Notes under the pieces: generated by a model
Told to the model about the DNA's origin: nothing
What the model saw: the letters and a program-made list of their open reading frames with translations, nothing else
Databases searched by the model: none
Shown: piece by piece, positions 33,801 to 47,210 of the stretch
Numbering within the stretch: position 1 is the stretch's first letter
Layout: each line of letters begins with the position of its first letter
Source of the DNA: Dryocosmus kuriphilus
Lineage: Eukaryota > Arthropoda > Insecta > Hymenoptera > Cynipidae
Assembly: GCA_038277395.1 (NCBI GenBank)
Contig: CM076193.1
Location: forward strand, 149,657,813 to 149,721,812
Direction of reading: 5' to 3'
DNA length: 64,000 bases
Made by a program: the position numbers and the translations under genes

Positions 33801-36800
33801 GAAGTCTTTTGATGCACTCATCTAGCGCAACTCAGCAAAAGTTTTCTTTTTTCGAAATTCGCATTTTTCTGTTAAGTGTGATTATTATGAAAAATATCAG
33901 TCTCAGTGAAAAATTTCATACGAGTCTTCTGTTCTGCTCGCCTAGCACAACTCAGCACAACTTCAGTTTTTTCAAAATTCGCATTTTTCAAAATGTTGGG
34001 TCAACAAAATTTTTTCAAATGTGATTATTATGAAAAATATAAATCTGAGTGAAAGATTTCATACAAGTCTTCTGTTTTTCTCGCCTAACACAACTCAGCA
34101 CAATTTCACTTTTTTCAAAAGTTGCATTTTTCAAAATTTTGGGTCAACAAAATTTTTTCAAACGTGTTTATTATGAAAAATATAAATCTGAGTGAAAAAT
34201 GTCATACGAGTTATCTGTTTTTCTCTTCCAGCACAACTCAGCACAACTTCACTTTTTTCAAAATTCGCATTTTTCAAAATTTTGGGTCAACAAAATGTTT
34301 TCAAATGTGATTATTATGAAAAAGAGAAATCTGAGTGAAAAATGTCATGCGAGGCTTCTGTTGTGCTCGCCTAGCACGACACAGAACAACTTCACTTTTT
34401 TTCAAAATTCGCATTTTTCAAAACTTTGGGTCAACAAGTTTTTTTCAAATTTGTTTATTATGAAAAATATCAATCTGAGCGAAAAATGTCATACGATTCT
34501 TCTGTTTTGCTTGCCTAGTACAACTCAGCACAACTTCACTTTTTTCAAAATTTGCATTTTTCAAAATTTTGGGTCAACAAAATTTTTTCAAATGTGTTTA
34601 TTATGAAAAATATCATACGAGTTTTCTGGTTTTCTCCTCCAGCACAACTCAGCACAACTTCACTTTTTTCAAAATTCGCATTTTTCAAAATTTTGGGTCA
34701 ACAAAATTTTTTCAAATGTGATTATTATGAAAAAGAGAAATCTGAGTGAAAAATGTCATGCGAGGCTTCTGCTGTGCTCGCCTAGCACAACACAGCACAA
34801 CTTCACTTTTTTCAAAATTCGCATTTTTCAAAATTTTGGGTCAAAAAAATTTTTTCAAATTTGTTTATTATGAAAAATATCATCTGAGTGAAAAATGTCA
34901 TAGGAATATTCTGTTGGGCTCGCCTAGCACAACTCAGCACAAGTTCTCTTTTCTCGAAATTTTGAAATTTATCATTTTTTAGGGTTTTCTTCATTTGCTT
35001 TTTTTTCGAAAATGGTTTAAGATTTTGACTTTATATTTGCAGCACAGTAATATGCGTAGCACTTAGTTCCTAGCACAAGTCTTGTTTTTTCAAAAAAACA
35101 AAATGGCGCGGCTGGTTTTTTTTAAATATCGTTTTTTTCGGAAACTGTTTGTTATATAAAATGTTGCCTTTCAGCACGTTTTTGTGTGTCTTTCATGCTA
35201 CCCAGCACAGCTTTTTTTTCGAAAAAATAAATTGGCGTGGCTGATATAAATTTTTTGTTTTGATTTTTGGGGACAAATTTTCATTTTTTCAAAAAATATT
35301 TTGCGGCACAATAGAACACAAATCTAACACAATTCAGGACAATTTTCATTTTTATGAAATTCGAAGTTGGCGTTGCCAACTTCCTGGACATCAATATATC
35401 TCTGAAAGTAGAATTGTGAAATTAAAACGTTTTTTAATACTGAGATCCTGTAAAGTTAAATTGTTTTATTTGAAATCATTTAAAATAAACAATTTTCAAA
35501 CTTTCAAAAATTCAACAATTTTAATTACAGATGCAAAATTTGCAAATGTAGACAATTATTGCAATTGCAGCTTTAAAAATTAAAAATTTAGCACTCGGAA
35601 ATTTTAACGATTCACAATTATTGAATAAATAGTTTAAGTATCGAGCTTCAAATTTTAAATATAGTTTAATTTTGAACAAATTCATTTTGACCACTTCATT
35701 TTAAATTATTCAATAGTCCATCAGTAAATTATTCATCAATTTAAAAGGATTAATGTTTTGAAGTAATTAATGAGAAATTACCTAGTTTGAAACGTTTTCA
35801 GTTTGTCAGTATCGTATATAAATCAACGAATTTTAAATTATTAAAACATTTTTTATAAATTATAAATCTTAGATCCCAAATTTATATTATTCTAACTGAA
35901 CTTTTCAAATCCAAAGTAATTTTAAATCGGATTCATTAAAAATTGCATGATTTTGTCCAAAATCAAGTTAGTGACTTTTGAAGTGTCTGTAAAACGTTTT
36001 TCTACTAATTTTATGCCCGAAAAAATTTAATAATTTAAAAGAAGTATTAAAAACGGTAAGTGTTAATTTATCTTCATCTGGTCAACAATTAAAACATACT
36101 AAAATTATACATTTTAAAATCTGTGACGATTCTGATTGAGCATTTTGAAAATGAAGAAACTTAAAAGCAAATATTTTCGAATTTAAGCGTTTGAAGATGA
36201 ACAATTTTAGTTTGGAAGCATCAAAAATTAAACTATTTAGAATTCTAGATTTAAAATCATAATTTTAAATTGGAATTATAGAAATTTCAATTTTGATAAA
36301 AATTATTATTAATACGTACCATATAATGTATTTTCAAGTGACATCAGATAGGATAGATTTTTCTACTAAACAATCAGATTTTTGTACAAACAAAAATTCG
36401 CTGTAATTTTCATTTTCTAAATTGAATAATTTTAAATTGTAAACTTTCAAAGCCTAATTACTTTAGAAAATTTGGAAATTATATGGTTTCTATTTGGAAG
36501 CTTTAAAATTTAAAGACTCAAACTTAAAGCGTTCAAAATTAAACAATTCCGAACTTCCTTTAAAATTGAAGAATTCCTAAATTAGGGTCTTGAAACTAAG
36601 TTTTTATAAATAAATAATTTTCAAACATCACTTAAAACTGACATTAACATGAAAGAAAATATCGTGAGACAGGAAAAAAAACGCGAAAAGCGTGCCGAAA
36701 CATAGGAGCTTCAATCTGCACAGACAAACCATCGTACTTTATTATGAGGCCAGTAGATTTAGACAGGATTTTTAAAAAATTTGATAATAATTACAAAAGT

Positions 36801-39800
36801 TTTCAAACTTCAGTAAAATGAAAAGTATGTTCAATTAATAGCTAGTCCGATTTGGAACCGTTTTTGATAAACGGAAGATGTTGAAAATCACGATATAATG
36901 AATTTTCGCATTTTTAGCGCGAAAAAAATTGCAAAAGTTCTGCAAACTTTTTAAACTGAGAAAAATAACAATTTACATCATCCTATAAATTTGCAACCAT
37001 TCAAACAAAACGGACATATTCGTTTGATTAAAAAGAATGTGTTTTTCATCCTAATTTTTCAATAGAAATTCTAAAAGTTCTGCAAATTTAAAAAATCAAC
37101 TGAAATACTATTTTTCCGGAGTGCTTAAATTTGCAACCTCTTGTGCAAAACGGAAACTACATTTTTTCATGAACTTGTTTTTTAAAATCAAAATACGTTT
37201 CGTAATAATTACAAAAGTTTTTAATAATGGTTGCAAATAAACATGTTCTCATTTACAATGCTTCCATCAATTTGCAACCTCGCCTGCAACACGGAAATGA
37301 ATGTAAAATCGAGAAACAAAATAATAGCGTATATGTACTCTACCAAAAAAAGCAAAAGTTCTGCAAACTTACAAAGTTGAAAAATTGAGCTAGTAACATC
37401 CTTTGATAAATTTGCAACCATTAAAAAAAAACGTGAGAGTTGGCTTTATTGAAAAGAATGTGTTTTTTGTTTTAATTTTTCAATAAAAATTCTAAAACCG
37501 ATATCCTCTTCATTTGCAACCACGTTAAAAAACTTTTGTTATTATTTCGATGCTTTCGTGTAATCAAAATGGCTGCGGCAACGAAAAAAGTTTAATATAA
37601 TAATGATGCGTTTGCCTTAAATGGTTGCAAATGTGCGTGAATATGTTAAACTGTTTTTCCGTATATTGTTCTAATTTGCAGAACTTTTGTAATTTTTTTA
37701 AACAAAGTACAATGGAAAACTTTAACAAGTGATAAAAAAACTATGTTCCGTAACTGCAACATGGTTGTAAGCTTATTGCAGATTGTAAAATATTATTACT
37801 AGCGCTATTTCTAGTTTGCAGAATTTTTGCAATTTTCTGTGCAAAAATAGAGCATTAAAACTTTTTTTCAATTTAAACCATATTCCGTTCATCACAGATG
37901 TCAGCAAAATTTTATATTTGCTTTCATTCATTTACTAGCACAGCACTGAAGTTTGAAAACGTTTGGAATTATTGTGAATTGATTGTCTCCGCCGACTGGC
38001 CTATATAGTTAAATAATTTTATAAGAATAATATGTTCTGAATGAAGAGACAAATGAAGTCCTATGTTTTTTATTTTTTCTCGAAATAAGAAAATAAAAAT
38101 TGTTGACTTACCTGAGTTACTCTAGATATCTCGAAAGTTGTCATTTGTTTGTAGTCCTCGAAGTCATAAATTTCCTCAGAAGTGTTGTTAGGTTCAACTG
38201 TGGTAAAATACTCATTCGGAATTTTTTTTGAATGTGAAAGATAAGGGTGTGTTATATTTGGTAGAGCTGTACTCGCTCTCATAGCACTAGAATATTCCTA
38301 AAAAAAATTCCAGATTTTTTAGTTTTAATTATAAAGACATAAATTCTTAATTAGAACTCAAATATCAAACCTGTATCGTCCAATTATCGATGTTTTTCTG
38401 CAGTCTCTGAACATCAATAGAATTATTTTTTCCCTTCTCTGATGGCAAAACAGAAGAAGAAATATCTGGAAGTGACGTTACAGCAAAAATTTTTGATTCT
38501 TGAGCCAGGACATTATCATTAAAATGATCAAATTGATTCCCAAAAGGCACTCTTCTTGGTACATGATAGCCCACAGCTCTTCCATTTATATCCTCATCAA
38601 GAGATTGGAAACGACTCGGAGTATTTTCGGCTGTATAAGGAATAATAATCTGCACCTAATAAATAAACAATTTAACAAATTTAATTTCCAGAATCCACGA
38701 CCTTGAAAGTTGCTGCTTAGAGAATCCCGACAAGTTATATGATTTATTATTATAATACAATTTGCCTCCAGACTTTCACAAATGAAATCTTCGTCTATAA
38801 ACTTTCAAGCAAAATCAGAAAGCAGGGTAGCAAATCAATCCTCCATTCATAAGACAGAGAAAGTGTCCATGACAGAATGTCTTTTCACTTAGCATATTCC
38901 ATCTTAAAATCGTCACTCACCTGTTTGTTTCTCTTAACAGCTCTACTTGATGGAGTTGCCAACAAGAAATCCTCCCCACTAGTTCCAGAACTTGCTGAAT
39001 TTGTGGCACTCGGTTTAGAATCGTTCAGCGCTTCTTCTTTCTTAAAATTATTATAAGACTCCATCAAGGCTTCCAAAAATGGTTGATTTTCATTATATCC
39101 ATTCGGTGCAGAGTTTTCTGCAGTTCGAGCTTGATTTACCGGGCCAGATTGACTTGATTCAGTTGATCCAATTGGTTTTGTTCCAGTTGATCCAATTGAT
39201 CCTGTTCCAGTTGGTCCAATTAGACCTGTTTCAGGTGCTCCAGTTGTTGGAATTCTTTCATCAAAACCAGAGACAAGGTACTCTATTAAACCTGAAGGTC
39301 TTGTAGAAGCTTCTGTAACCTTTATGAAATTTCCGGGAGTCGAAACTGATTGAGTGAAGGTCAAGGGACTTGAGGACGTTGAGGAAACTGTTAGATCAAT
39401 GAGAGGTGATTGTTCAAAGTGTGTTTGTTCTGAAGAAATGTGTCCTCCGATTGATGGGACCAGTTCCGATTGAGACTGGAATTGGTTTCCAGATTGGTAG
39501 ACCTGATTTTGGTGGCTTTTTATTCCTTGACCTTGGATTTCCTGAATTGGAAGGCCTTGATTTTTATTTTTCTGTTGTTGGATCGCTTGATTCTGACTTG
39601 CCTGCTCTTGGATCCCTGGATTCAAATTTTGTTGCTGGATCTCTTGATTCTGATTTTGGTGTTGGATCCCTTGATTCTGATTTTGGTGTTGGGTCCATTG
39701 GTTCTGATTTTCTTGTTGGATCCTTTGATCCTGATTTTGTTTTTGAAACCCTAGATTCTGATCTTGTTGTTGGATCCCTTGATTCTGATTTTGTTCTTGG

Positions 39801-40759
39801 ATCCCCTCTTCATGATTTTGTTTTTGAATCCCTAGATTCTGGTTTGGTTCTTGACCACCTTGATTCTGATTTTCTTGAACCTGAACCGCCGGATTCTGTT
39901 TATCCTTAATCTGGATTCCTTGACCTGGAACCTGAACACTCTCTTGAATATTCGTACCGGCACCTCCACTATCTATTGGAAAATTGCTCGTCTCCTGTCT
40001 ATGATGAAAATCATTTGCAAGCAATCCTTGACTCCCTGAATAGGATCCCTTAGTTGCGAAGGGTTCATTCTTATACAAAGGAGGCATAACCCCCGGATAA
40101 ACATGTGGATTTGGTATTGGATGATTTTTAAATTCTCCAGGGTAAAGATTCTGAGGGTAGGTATAATCCGGTTGACGAACTTCATACGAGGGTATGGGTT
40201 GGTAGAAACCATCCCTGAAATTTGGTGGAAAACCTCTAATAGGGATCCACGGAACATCATTACAGGGGTTGCAGCTTTTCTCATTCTGGAAAGGTCCATT
40301 TTGATTTGAAGGTGGAGATTCTTCTTGGTATCTGAAATCAGAATTTTGATCATCCATAGTTTTAATTTAGGGATTATATAACTCATCGAATAGAATTGGA
40401 ACTTACAGTGGAGTTCTGGCAAAACTTTGTGGCGGTGGTTCAAGACCACCATCAGAAGACCATGGATTGAGCCAGCCTAGTAATCTGGAAAAGTATCCCC
40501 TGGAGGGACGATCTTCAGGGCTTGGTTCAGTGACAAATCTTCCGGTTCTGATGGATGAGGGTGGTGGGGGTGGTGGAGGTGGAGGTGCCAAATCCCTGGG
40601 GAGATCATTTCTTAGGAGATTGTTGCTTGGAGCTGGAGGCTGCAAAAATTCACTGAGAGTAGCTCTTTTGGCGTGTCTTTGTCGAATATTCGGGCCATCC
40701 CTGGTGCTCTTGGATTGGGTGCTGGAGAAGCATGTGAGAAAGAGAAACAGCGACAGCCC
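30836..40759 (-). CDS. Secreted Pro/Gln-rich protein, 6 exons, first coding exon not found
   Basis: Minus-strand exons are 40759-40407, 40331-38921, 38655-38371, 38297-38112, 31778-31320 and (tentatively) 30856-30836, all with GT-AG introns and matching phases; about 904 codons. The first exon seen gives LSLFLFLTCFSSTQS, the core of a signal peptide, then a run of nine prolines and the segment SRLLGWLNPWSSDGG. Exon 2 has a Pro/Tyr-rich part (WIPIRGFPPNFRDGFYQPIP). It also has about 140 residues of degenerate NQNQGIQQQ-type repeats and a Ser/Thr/Gly-rich part. Exon 5 has a Lys-rich stretch and ends PVPLWGIMEHEKF ... LPILYTGHSR. The last exon would add VSYSRR and a stop. No domain is recognised; an extracellular or matrix role is inference from composition. 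Intron 4 (6.3 kb) holds two foldback elements. Confidence 0.65.
32191..35391. mobile_element. 3.2-kb foldback element with 9-bp TSD (MULE-like)
   Basis: The termini ATGTCCAGGAAGTTGGCAAC and their complement are flanked by a perfect 9-bp duplication CAATATATC (32182-32190 and 35392-35400), a length typical of Mutator-like elements. The interior consists of tandem units of about 143 bp (containing TTGTGCTGAGTTGTGCTAGG and CAAAATTTTGAAAAATGCG). About five units lie in one orientation (32600-33330) and about eleven in the other (33330-34960). No transposase is encoded; the many short frames here are repeat artefacts. It lies in intron 4 of the secreted-protein gene. Confidence 0.8.
36748..38002. 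mobile_element. 1.25-kb foldback element with TTGCAACC/GTTCTGCAAAC motifs
   Basis: The left end (GGCCAGTAGATTTAGACAGG, then ACAAAAGTTTTCAAACTTCA) is inverted on the right (GAAGTTTGAAAACGTTTGG ... CCGACTGGCC). The interior repeats AAAAGTTCTGCAAACTT and ATTTGCAACC in one orientation. They switch to the complement (GCAGAACTTTTG, GGTTGCAAAT) past about 37500. No coding frame and no clear target duplication. Confidence 0.55.
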
Positions 40760-41789
40760 CTGGAAAATAATTTTTATTGGGAATTGTTATCAATTTGGGA
40801 GAAGCTGATCATAATACTTCTTTCTCTGAAACACTTTCTCTGTATATTATCCTTTCTCTATTTGGGTATAATATTGAAATAAATTATGTATAACCCTGAT
40901 TACTGAAAGTACTGACTATATTAGAAATCAATGAATTGATCCATAACTTCAGTTTGTGATTGTTATATTATCTTTTTTAGATGGTCTAACCTAGCGGAGA
41001 GGAATTTCTATCCGGAAAGTAAAATTTGCGCTTGTAATGGTATTACTCAAGGATTGGTTAGGGTTGGGCATTCATTCCTGGCTATTTAAAAGTTTATCAT
41101 AGAAATAGTTGAAGCTATAGCTTCTGCTCTCATTCTTTTTCAAAAATATAAAATCCTCTTTTTAAAGTGGCTATATTCGTGAATTCATTATTGAAAATTT
41201 TTAAAAGCATGTTAATGCCGTTTTCACATAAGCCAATAATGCGAGGTTCGTTATCATCATCGCGAGAGTCTTGCGAACGTTACGTGCCATTTATGTGTTG
41301 AGGAATAAAGTGTGTTTACTGCCGCGTACCTATTATGCGTTATACACAAGACATTCAATAAGCGCCAAGCAGGTGGTTCACGAACAGCATTTGCATAATC
41401 CGAGTACTAACAATGTAGATACATACATTCACATTACATGTATTTTACTGTGTAGTTATAGTTTATGTAGTATAGTGAGGACTAAAAACAATATAGCTAT
41501 AATATGATAGGCTATTTGCATGGATGACCGAGTTGTTTCGGAAGCTTGGAACTAAAGAGGAAAGTGAATAAGTGACAATGAAGACGAGAGAAACAAGCAA
41601 AAGACTCCTCTTTGAATATTAAATACTCACAGATTCGAACAAAAAGGTAGGTTGCCACAAAGCATCCTTTATCCTTTATTCTTTTATCATCCTCTTTCTT
41701 GTTAGAAATTAACCAGCGAAACTGAAGTGACTAATGAATATAAACTGGTATAAATATTTATAATTAAGCTTTCAAGATACCTTTACCAA
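40760..41789. other. Upstream region of the minus-strand secreted-protein gene
   Basis: It should contain the missing 5' exon and promoter. A good minus-strand donor (GTGAGT, plus-strand 41624-41629) follows an open stretch ending at 41630. However, its phase-0 frame has a stop and no ATG before the junction, so I do not call it coding. It may be a 5'UTR exon. Confidence 0.35.
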
Positions 41790-43260
41790 TCCTAAAAACC
41801 TTCATTCCCTCTTGCAAGTCCAAAATCACTTTACCAATCCTAAGAACATTAATCCCTATATCAACTTCAAAATCACACTATCCATCCTTAAAACCACCAG
41901 TCCTCTTTAAATTATCGCTCTCAATTAAAAATAATTTGCAAATGAAAGAAACCCTCTTCCAACTCAAAAATCACACTATCCAACCCAAAAAACTCCATAC
42001 CCTCCTTTAATTAGTGTTGTCAATTTAAGTTAATTTAAAAATGAAACAAACCCTCTTCAAACTCTGAAATCACTTTATCCATCCTAAAAATCTCTAGACT
42101 CTCTTTCAATCACTTTTGTCAACCAAAATGATTCAAACATGAAATACACCCTCTTACAATCCCAAAAACACGCTATCCATCATTAAAAAACTCCAGCCTC
42201 TGATTTAATTACTGTTCTTAATGAAAAATCATGTAAAAGAATCCCTCTTCCAAGTCGAAAATCACTTTACCAAACCTAAAAACCTCCACCATCGCTTTTA
42301 AGTAAAACAACTACACTACTCATCATAGAAATCTCTAGATCCTCTTTGAATTACTATTGTCAATTTAAATTAAGTTAAGAATTAAAAAAAGCCCTCTTCC
42401 CAACCAACCAAAAATTAATTTGCGAATCCTAAAAATCGTCATTTTTCCTTTCAACTCAAAAATCACACTATCTATCCCAAACACCACCCACCCCGCTTTG
42501 TATATTATCATTATCAATCTAAAATCAGTTAAAAATTTAGGAAACACTCTTGCAACTCAAAAATACCCCAAACCATCCTAAAAATCTCCAGGTCCTCTTT
42601 CAATTACTGTTATCAATCTAAAATAATTTAAAAATTAAATAAGCCATCTTCTAACTCAAAAATACGTTACTCAACCCTAAAAACCCTCATTTCCTCTTCC
42701 AACTTAAAAATAATTTTACCCATCCTAGAAAACTCTAGAACCTCTTTCAGTTACTGACATCAATATAAAATCATTTAAAAATGAAAGAAACATTCTTACA
42801 ATCCAAAAATCACACTATTCATCCTAAAAACTCTCCACATCCTCTTTCAATTATTGTGTCGATCTAAACTCATTTAAAAATGAAAAAGACCTTCTTCCAA
42901 AACAAAAATCACACTACTCATCCTAAAAAATCTCCAGACCCTCTTTCAATTATTGTTGTTGATTTAAAATCATTTAAGAATTAAAGAAACCCTCTTCCAA
43001 ATAAAAAATCACTTTACCAATCCTAAAAAACACCATTCCCTCTTCCAACCTAAAAATTAATTTACCAATCCTAACAACGTCCATCACCAATTTTAACTTA
43101 AAAATCACATTATCCATCCTAAAAAATACTAGCCTCTATTTATATTATAGTCATCAATCTAAAATCAGTTAAAAATGAAAGAAACCCTCTTCTGACTCAA
43201 AAACATTTTGAGCTATCTTAACACACTTGAGCTCCTTTTTGAATTAATAGATTAACGAAT
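41790..43260. repeat. Degenerate minisatellite, about 97-bp unit
   Basis: About a dozen diverged units share words such as CCTCTTTCAATTACTGTT, GTCAATCTAAAATCATTTAA and CTCAAAAATCACACTATCC. Spacings between the CAATTACTG words are 93-105 bp in many cases. In others they are 136-195 bp, as if an extra CCTAAAAAC...CTCTTCCAAC half-unit of about 45 bp had been added. No coding frame. Confidence 0.65.
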
Positions 43261-43334
43261 CCTCTTTTACTAGGTGTAATTTTGAAAAAAATTGTTTTTT
43301 TAAGTTACTATAATTTTAATACGGTGTTTCTATA

Positions 43335-43425
43335 GGGTGGCTCAAAAATGCATTGGGAAAATTTTTTTCATGATAGAGACCGACGCACCCCCCTATTTTG
43401 TGAGGTTTTCGGGGAAAATAATTCC

Positions 43426-43457
<32 letters not shown>

Positions 43458-46400
43458 GATTTTTAGTGCTGCCTGAAGGGCCCCGAAAAATACATGGGAT
43501 TTTATATGCGAAAATAACGATTTTTAGAAAAATTAGGTACAAATTTCTGGGTTTATAGTTAGCTTTCGGCACATTATCATAACTTTTTGGGGAGTCTTCA
43601 AGGAATAATTCCTGATAAACAACTTTAAATTTTCACCCCCCTCTACCCCCTCCAGCAGAGCCCCAAAAATGCCCCGAAAGACAGAAATGGAGAATTTTTA
43701 TCGAAATTGGCATAAAAGAGTTTTGTGTTTCCATTTTCGCACTATAACTTGTTGTTACTCGATAAGCCAAATATTTTTTATCATTTGTCAACATATTTAT
43801 AATTGTTTAAACAATTTATATTTGTTTAAATAATCTTTTTTTTCGTGACAGCACATTACGAGGTCATTTTTTGCATTTAACCAGACACTAAGCCATTTTC
43901 AAGGATAATTATTTATGTTTCAAGTGGTTTTAAATTGTTTAAAAAACAATTCATTATTATTTATTTTCAACTTTCTCCAAAAAACAGGTACAGAACTCTA
44001 GTATTTTTAAAAATTTGCTCAACCAGGTCGTCTGAAATTAAATATACAAGAAAATCAGATGTCATGATACTATTTTTGCAACAAATTTGTTTTTGCTTAA
44101 ACAATTTTATATTAATTATTTGTAACTTTCTCAAAAAAAACCAGTGGAGAACTCTAGTTTTTTTTACTTTGCTCAATCTTGTCGCTTAAAATTATATATT
44201 TACAAAAATCTAATGTTATGCTATCATTATTGCAACAAATTTGTATCTGTTTAACCAAGTTTATGTTATTTATTTGTAACTTTCTCAAAAAAACCGGGGG
44301 AGAACTCTAGTTTTTTTTTAATTTGCTCAACCGTGTCGCTTAAAATTAAATATTTACAAAAATCTAACGTTATGCTACCATCATTGCAACAAATTTGTAT
44401 TTGTTTAAGCAATTACAAAATGTTCTCAGAAAAAAAATCTGCTTTAAAAAATTAAAAATTACAGCACTATTTATTGAAAATACAAAATATCAACCATTTT
44501 CTTTGGGAAAATATTGTTACAAAAAACAGAAATTGTTTAAGCAAATACAAACTTGTTGCAATAATGGTAGCATAACATTAGATTTTTACAAATATTTAAT
44601 TTTAAGCGACAAGGTTGAGCAAATTAAAAAAAACTAGAGTTCTTCACCGGTTTTTTTTTTTTTTTTTGAGAAAGTTACAAATAAATAACATAAACTTGTT
44701 TAAACAAATACAAACTTGTTGCAATAATGGTAGCATAACATTAGATTTTTACAAATATTTAATTTTAAGCGACAAGGTTGAGCAAATGAAGAAAAAACTA
44801 TAGTTCTCCACTGTTTTTTTTTGAGAAAGTTACAAATAAATAACATAAACTTGTTTAAAGAAATACAAATTTGTTGCAATAATGATAGCATAACATCAAA
44901 TTTTTGTAAATATTTAATTTTAAGCGACAAGGGTGAGCAAATTAAAAAAAACTAGAGTTCTCCACCGGTTTTTTTTTTTTGAGAAAGTTACAAATAAATA
45001 ACATAAACTTGTTTAAGCAAATACAAATTTGTTGCAATAATGATAGCATAACATCAAATTTTTGTAAATATTTAATTTTAAGCGACAAGGTTGAGCAAAT
45101 GAAGAAAAAACTATAGTTCTCCACCGTTTTTTTTGAGAAAGTTACAAATAAATAACATAAACTTGTTTAAACAAAGACAAATTTGTTGCAATAATGATAG
45201 CATAACATCAGATTTTTATAAATATTTAATTTTAAGCGACAAGGTTGAGCAAATGAAAAAAAAACTATAGTTCTCCACCGCTTTTTTTGAGAAAGTTACA
45301 AATAAATAACATAAACCTGTTTAAAGAAATACAAATTTGTTGCAATAATGATAGCCTAACATTATATTTTTGTAAATATTTAATTTTAAGCGACAAGGTT
45401 GAGCAAATGAAGAAAAAACTATAGTTCTGCACCGGTTTTTTTGAGAAAGTTACAAATATATAACATAAACTTGTTTAAACAAATACAAATTTGTTGCAAT
45501 AATGATAGCATAACATTAGATTTTTGCAAATATTTAATTTTAAGAGACAAGGTTGAGCAAATGAAAAAAAAAAAACTATAGTTCTCCACCGCTTTTTTTG
45601 AGAAAGTTACAAATAAATAACATAAACTTGTTTAAAGAAATACAAATTTGTTGCAATAATGATAGCCTAACATTATATTTTTGTAAATATTTAATTTTAA
45701 GCGACAAGGTTGAGCAAATGAAGAAAAAACTATAGTTCTCCACCGTTTTTTTTGAGAAAGTTACAAATAAATAACATAAACATGTTTAAGAAAATACAAA
45801 TTTGTTGCAATAATGATAGCCTAACATTATATTTTTGTAAATATTTAATTTTAAGCGACAAGGTTGAGCAAATGAAGAAAAAACTATAGTTCTCCACCGT
45901 TTTTTTTGAGAAAGTTACAAATAAATAACATAAACATGTTTAAGCAAATACAAATTTGTTGCAATAATGATAGCATAACATCAAATTTTTGTAAATATTT
46001 AATTTTAAGCGACAAGGTTGAGCAAATGAAGAAAAAACTATAGTTCTCCACTGTTTTTTTTGAGAAAGTTACAAATAAATAACATAAACTTGTTTAAAGA
46101 AATACAAATTTGTTGCAATAATGATAGCATAACATCAAATTTTTGTAAATATTTAATTTTAAGCGACAAGGTTGAGCAAATGAAGAAAAAACTATAGTTC
46201 TCCACCGTTTTTTTTGAGAAAGTTACAAATAAATAACATAAACTTGTTTAAACAAAGACAAATTTGTTGCAATAATGATAGCATAACATCAAATTTTTGT
46301 AAATATTTAATTTTAAGCGACAAGGGTGAGCAAATTAAAAAAAACTAGAGTTCTCCACCGGTTTTTTTTGAGAAAGTTACAAATAAATAACATAAACTTG

Positions 46401-47150
46401 TTTAAGCAAATACAAATTTGTTGCAATAATGATAGCATAACATCAAATTTTTGTAAATATTTAATTTTAAGCGACAAGGTTGAGCAAACTAAAAAAAACT
46501 AGAGTTCTCCACCGGTTCTTTTGAGAAAGTTACAAATAAATAACGTAGATTTGTTTAAACAAATACAAATTTGTTGCAATAATGGTAGCATAACATTAGA
46601 TTTTTGTAAATATTTAATTTTAAGCGCCGAGGTTGAGCAAAATAAGAAAAAACTAGAGTTCTCCACCGGTTTTTTTTGAGAAAGTTACAAATAAATAATA
46701 TAAAATTGTTTAAACAAAAACAAATTTGTTGCCAAAATAGTACCATGACATCTGATTTTCGTGTATATTTAATTTCAAACATCAAGGTTGAGCAAATTTT
46801 AAAAAAAACTAGAAGTCTCTACCTGTTTTTTGAAGAAAGTTGAAAATAAATAATAATAAATTGTTTAAACAATTTAAAACCACTTGAAACATAAATAAGT
46901 ATCCTTGAAAATGGCTTAGTGTCTGTTTAAATGCAAAAAATGACCTCGTAATGTGCTGCCACGAAAAAAAAGATTATTTAAACAAATATAAATTGTTTAA
47001 ACAATTAAAAATTAGTTGAAAAATGTTACAAAATATTTGTCTTATCGAGTAACAAGTTATAGTCCGAAAATGGAAAAACTGAAGTCTTTTATGCCAATTT
47101 CGGTCAAAATTCTCCATTTCCATCTTTCGGGGCATTTTTGTGGCTCTGCT

Positions 47151-47210
<60 letters not shown>

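Noticed and set aside
32566..34994. Many overlapping 60-135-codon frames rich in FFKIRIFQNFGS and HNSAQL
   Set aside because: They repeat with the 143-bp tandem unit on both strands and are by-products of the array, not genes.
39079..39909. Plus-strand frame with SLDSDF/GSLDSDF repeats (167 codons)
   Set aside because: It is the complement of the Gln/Asn-rich repeat of the minus-strand gene, whose exons are supported by splice sites and a signal peptide.
40357..40357. Start of the Pro/Gln-rich protein at the MDDQNSDF methionine
   Set aside because: The ATG lies within an apparent 74-bp intron; splicing GTAAGT at 40406 to TTTCAG before 40331 keeps frame with an upstream signal-peptide exon, which better explains the gene.
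41624..41700. Coding first exon of the secreted-protein gene
   Set aside because: The donor is good, but the phase-0 frame has a TAA and no ATG before the junction, so at most a noncoding 5' exon.
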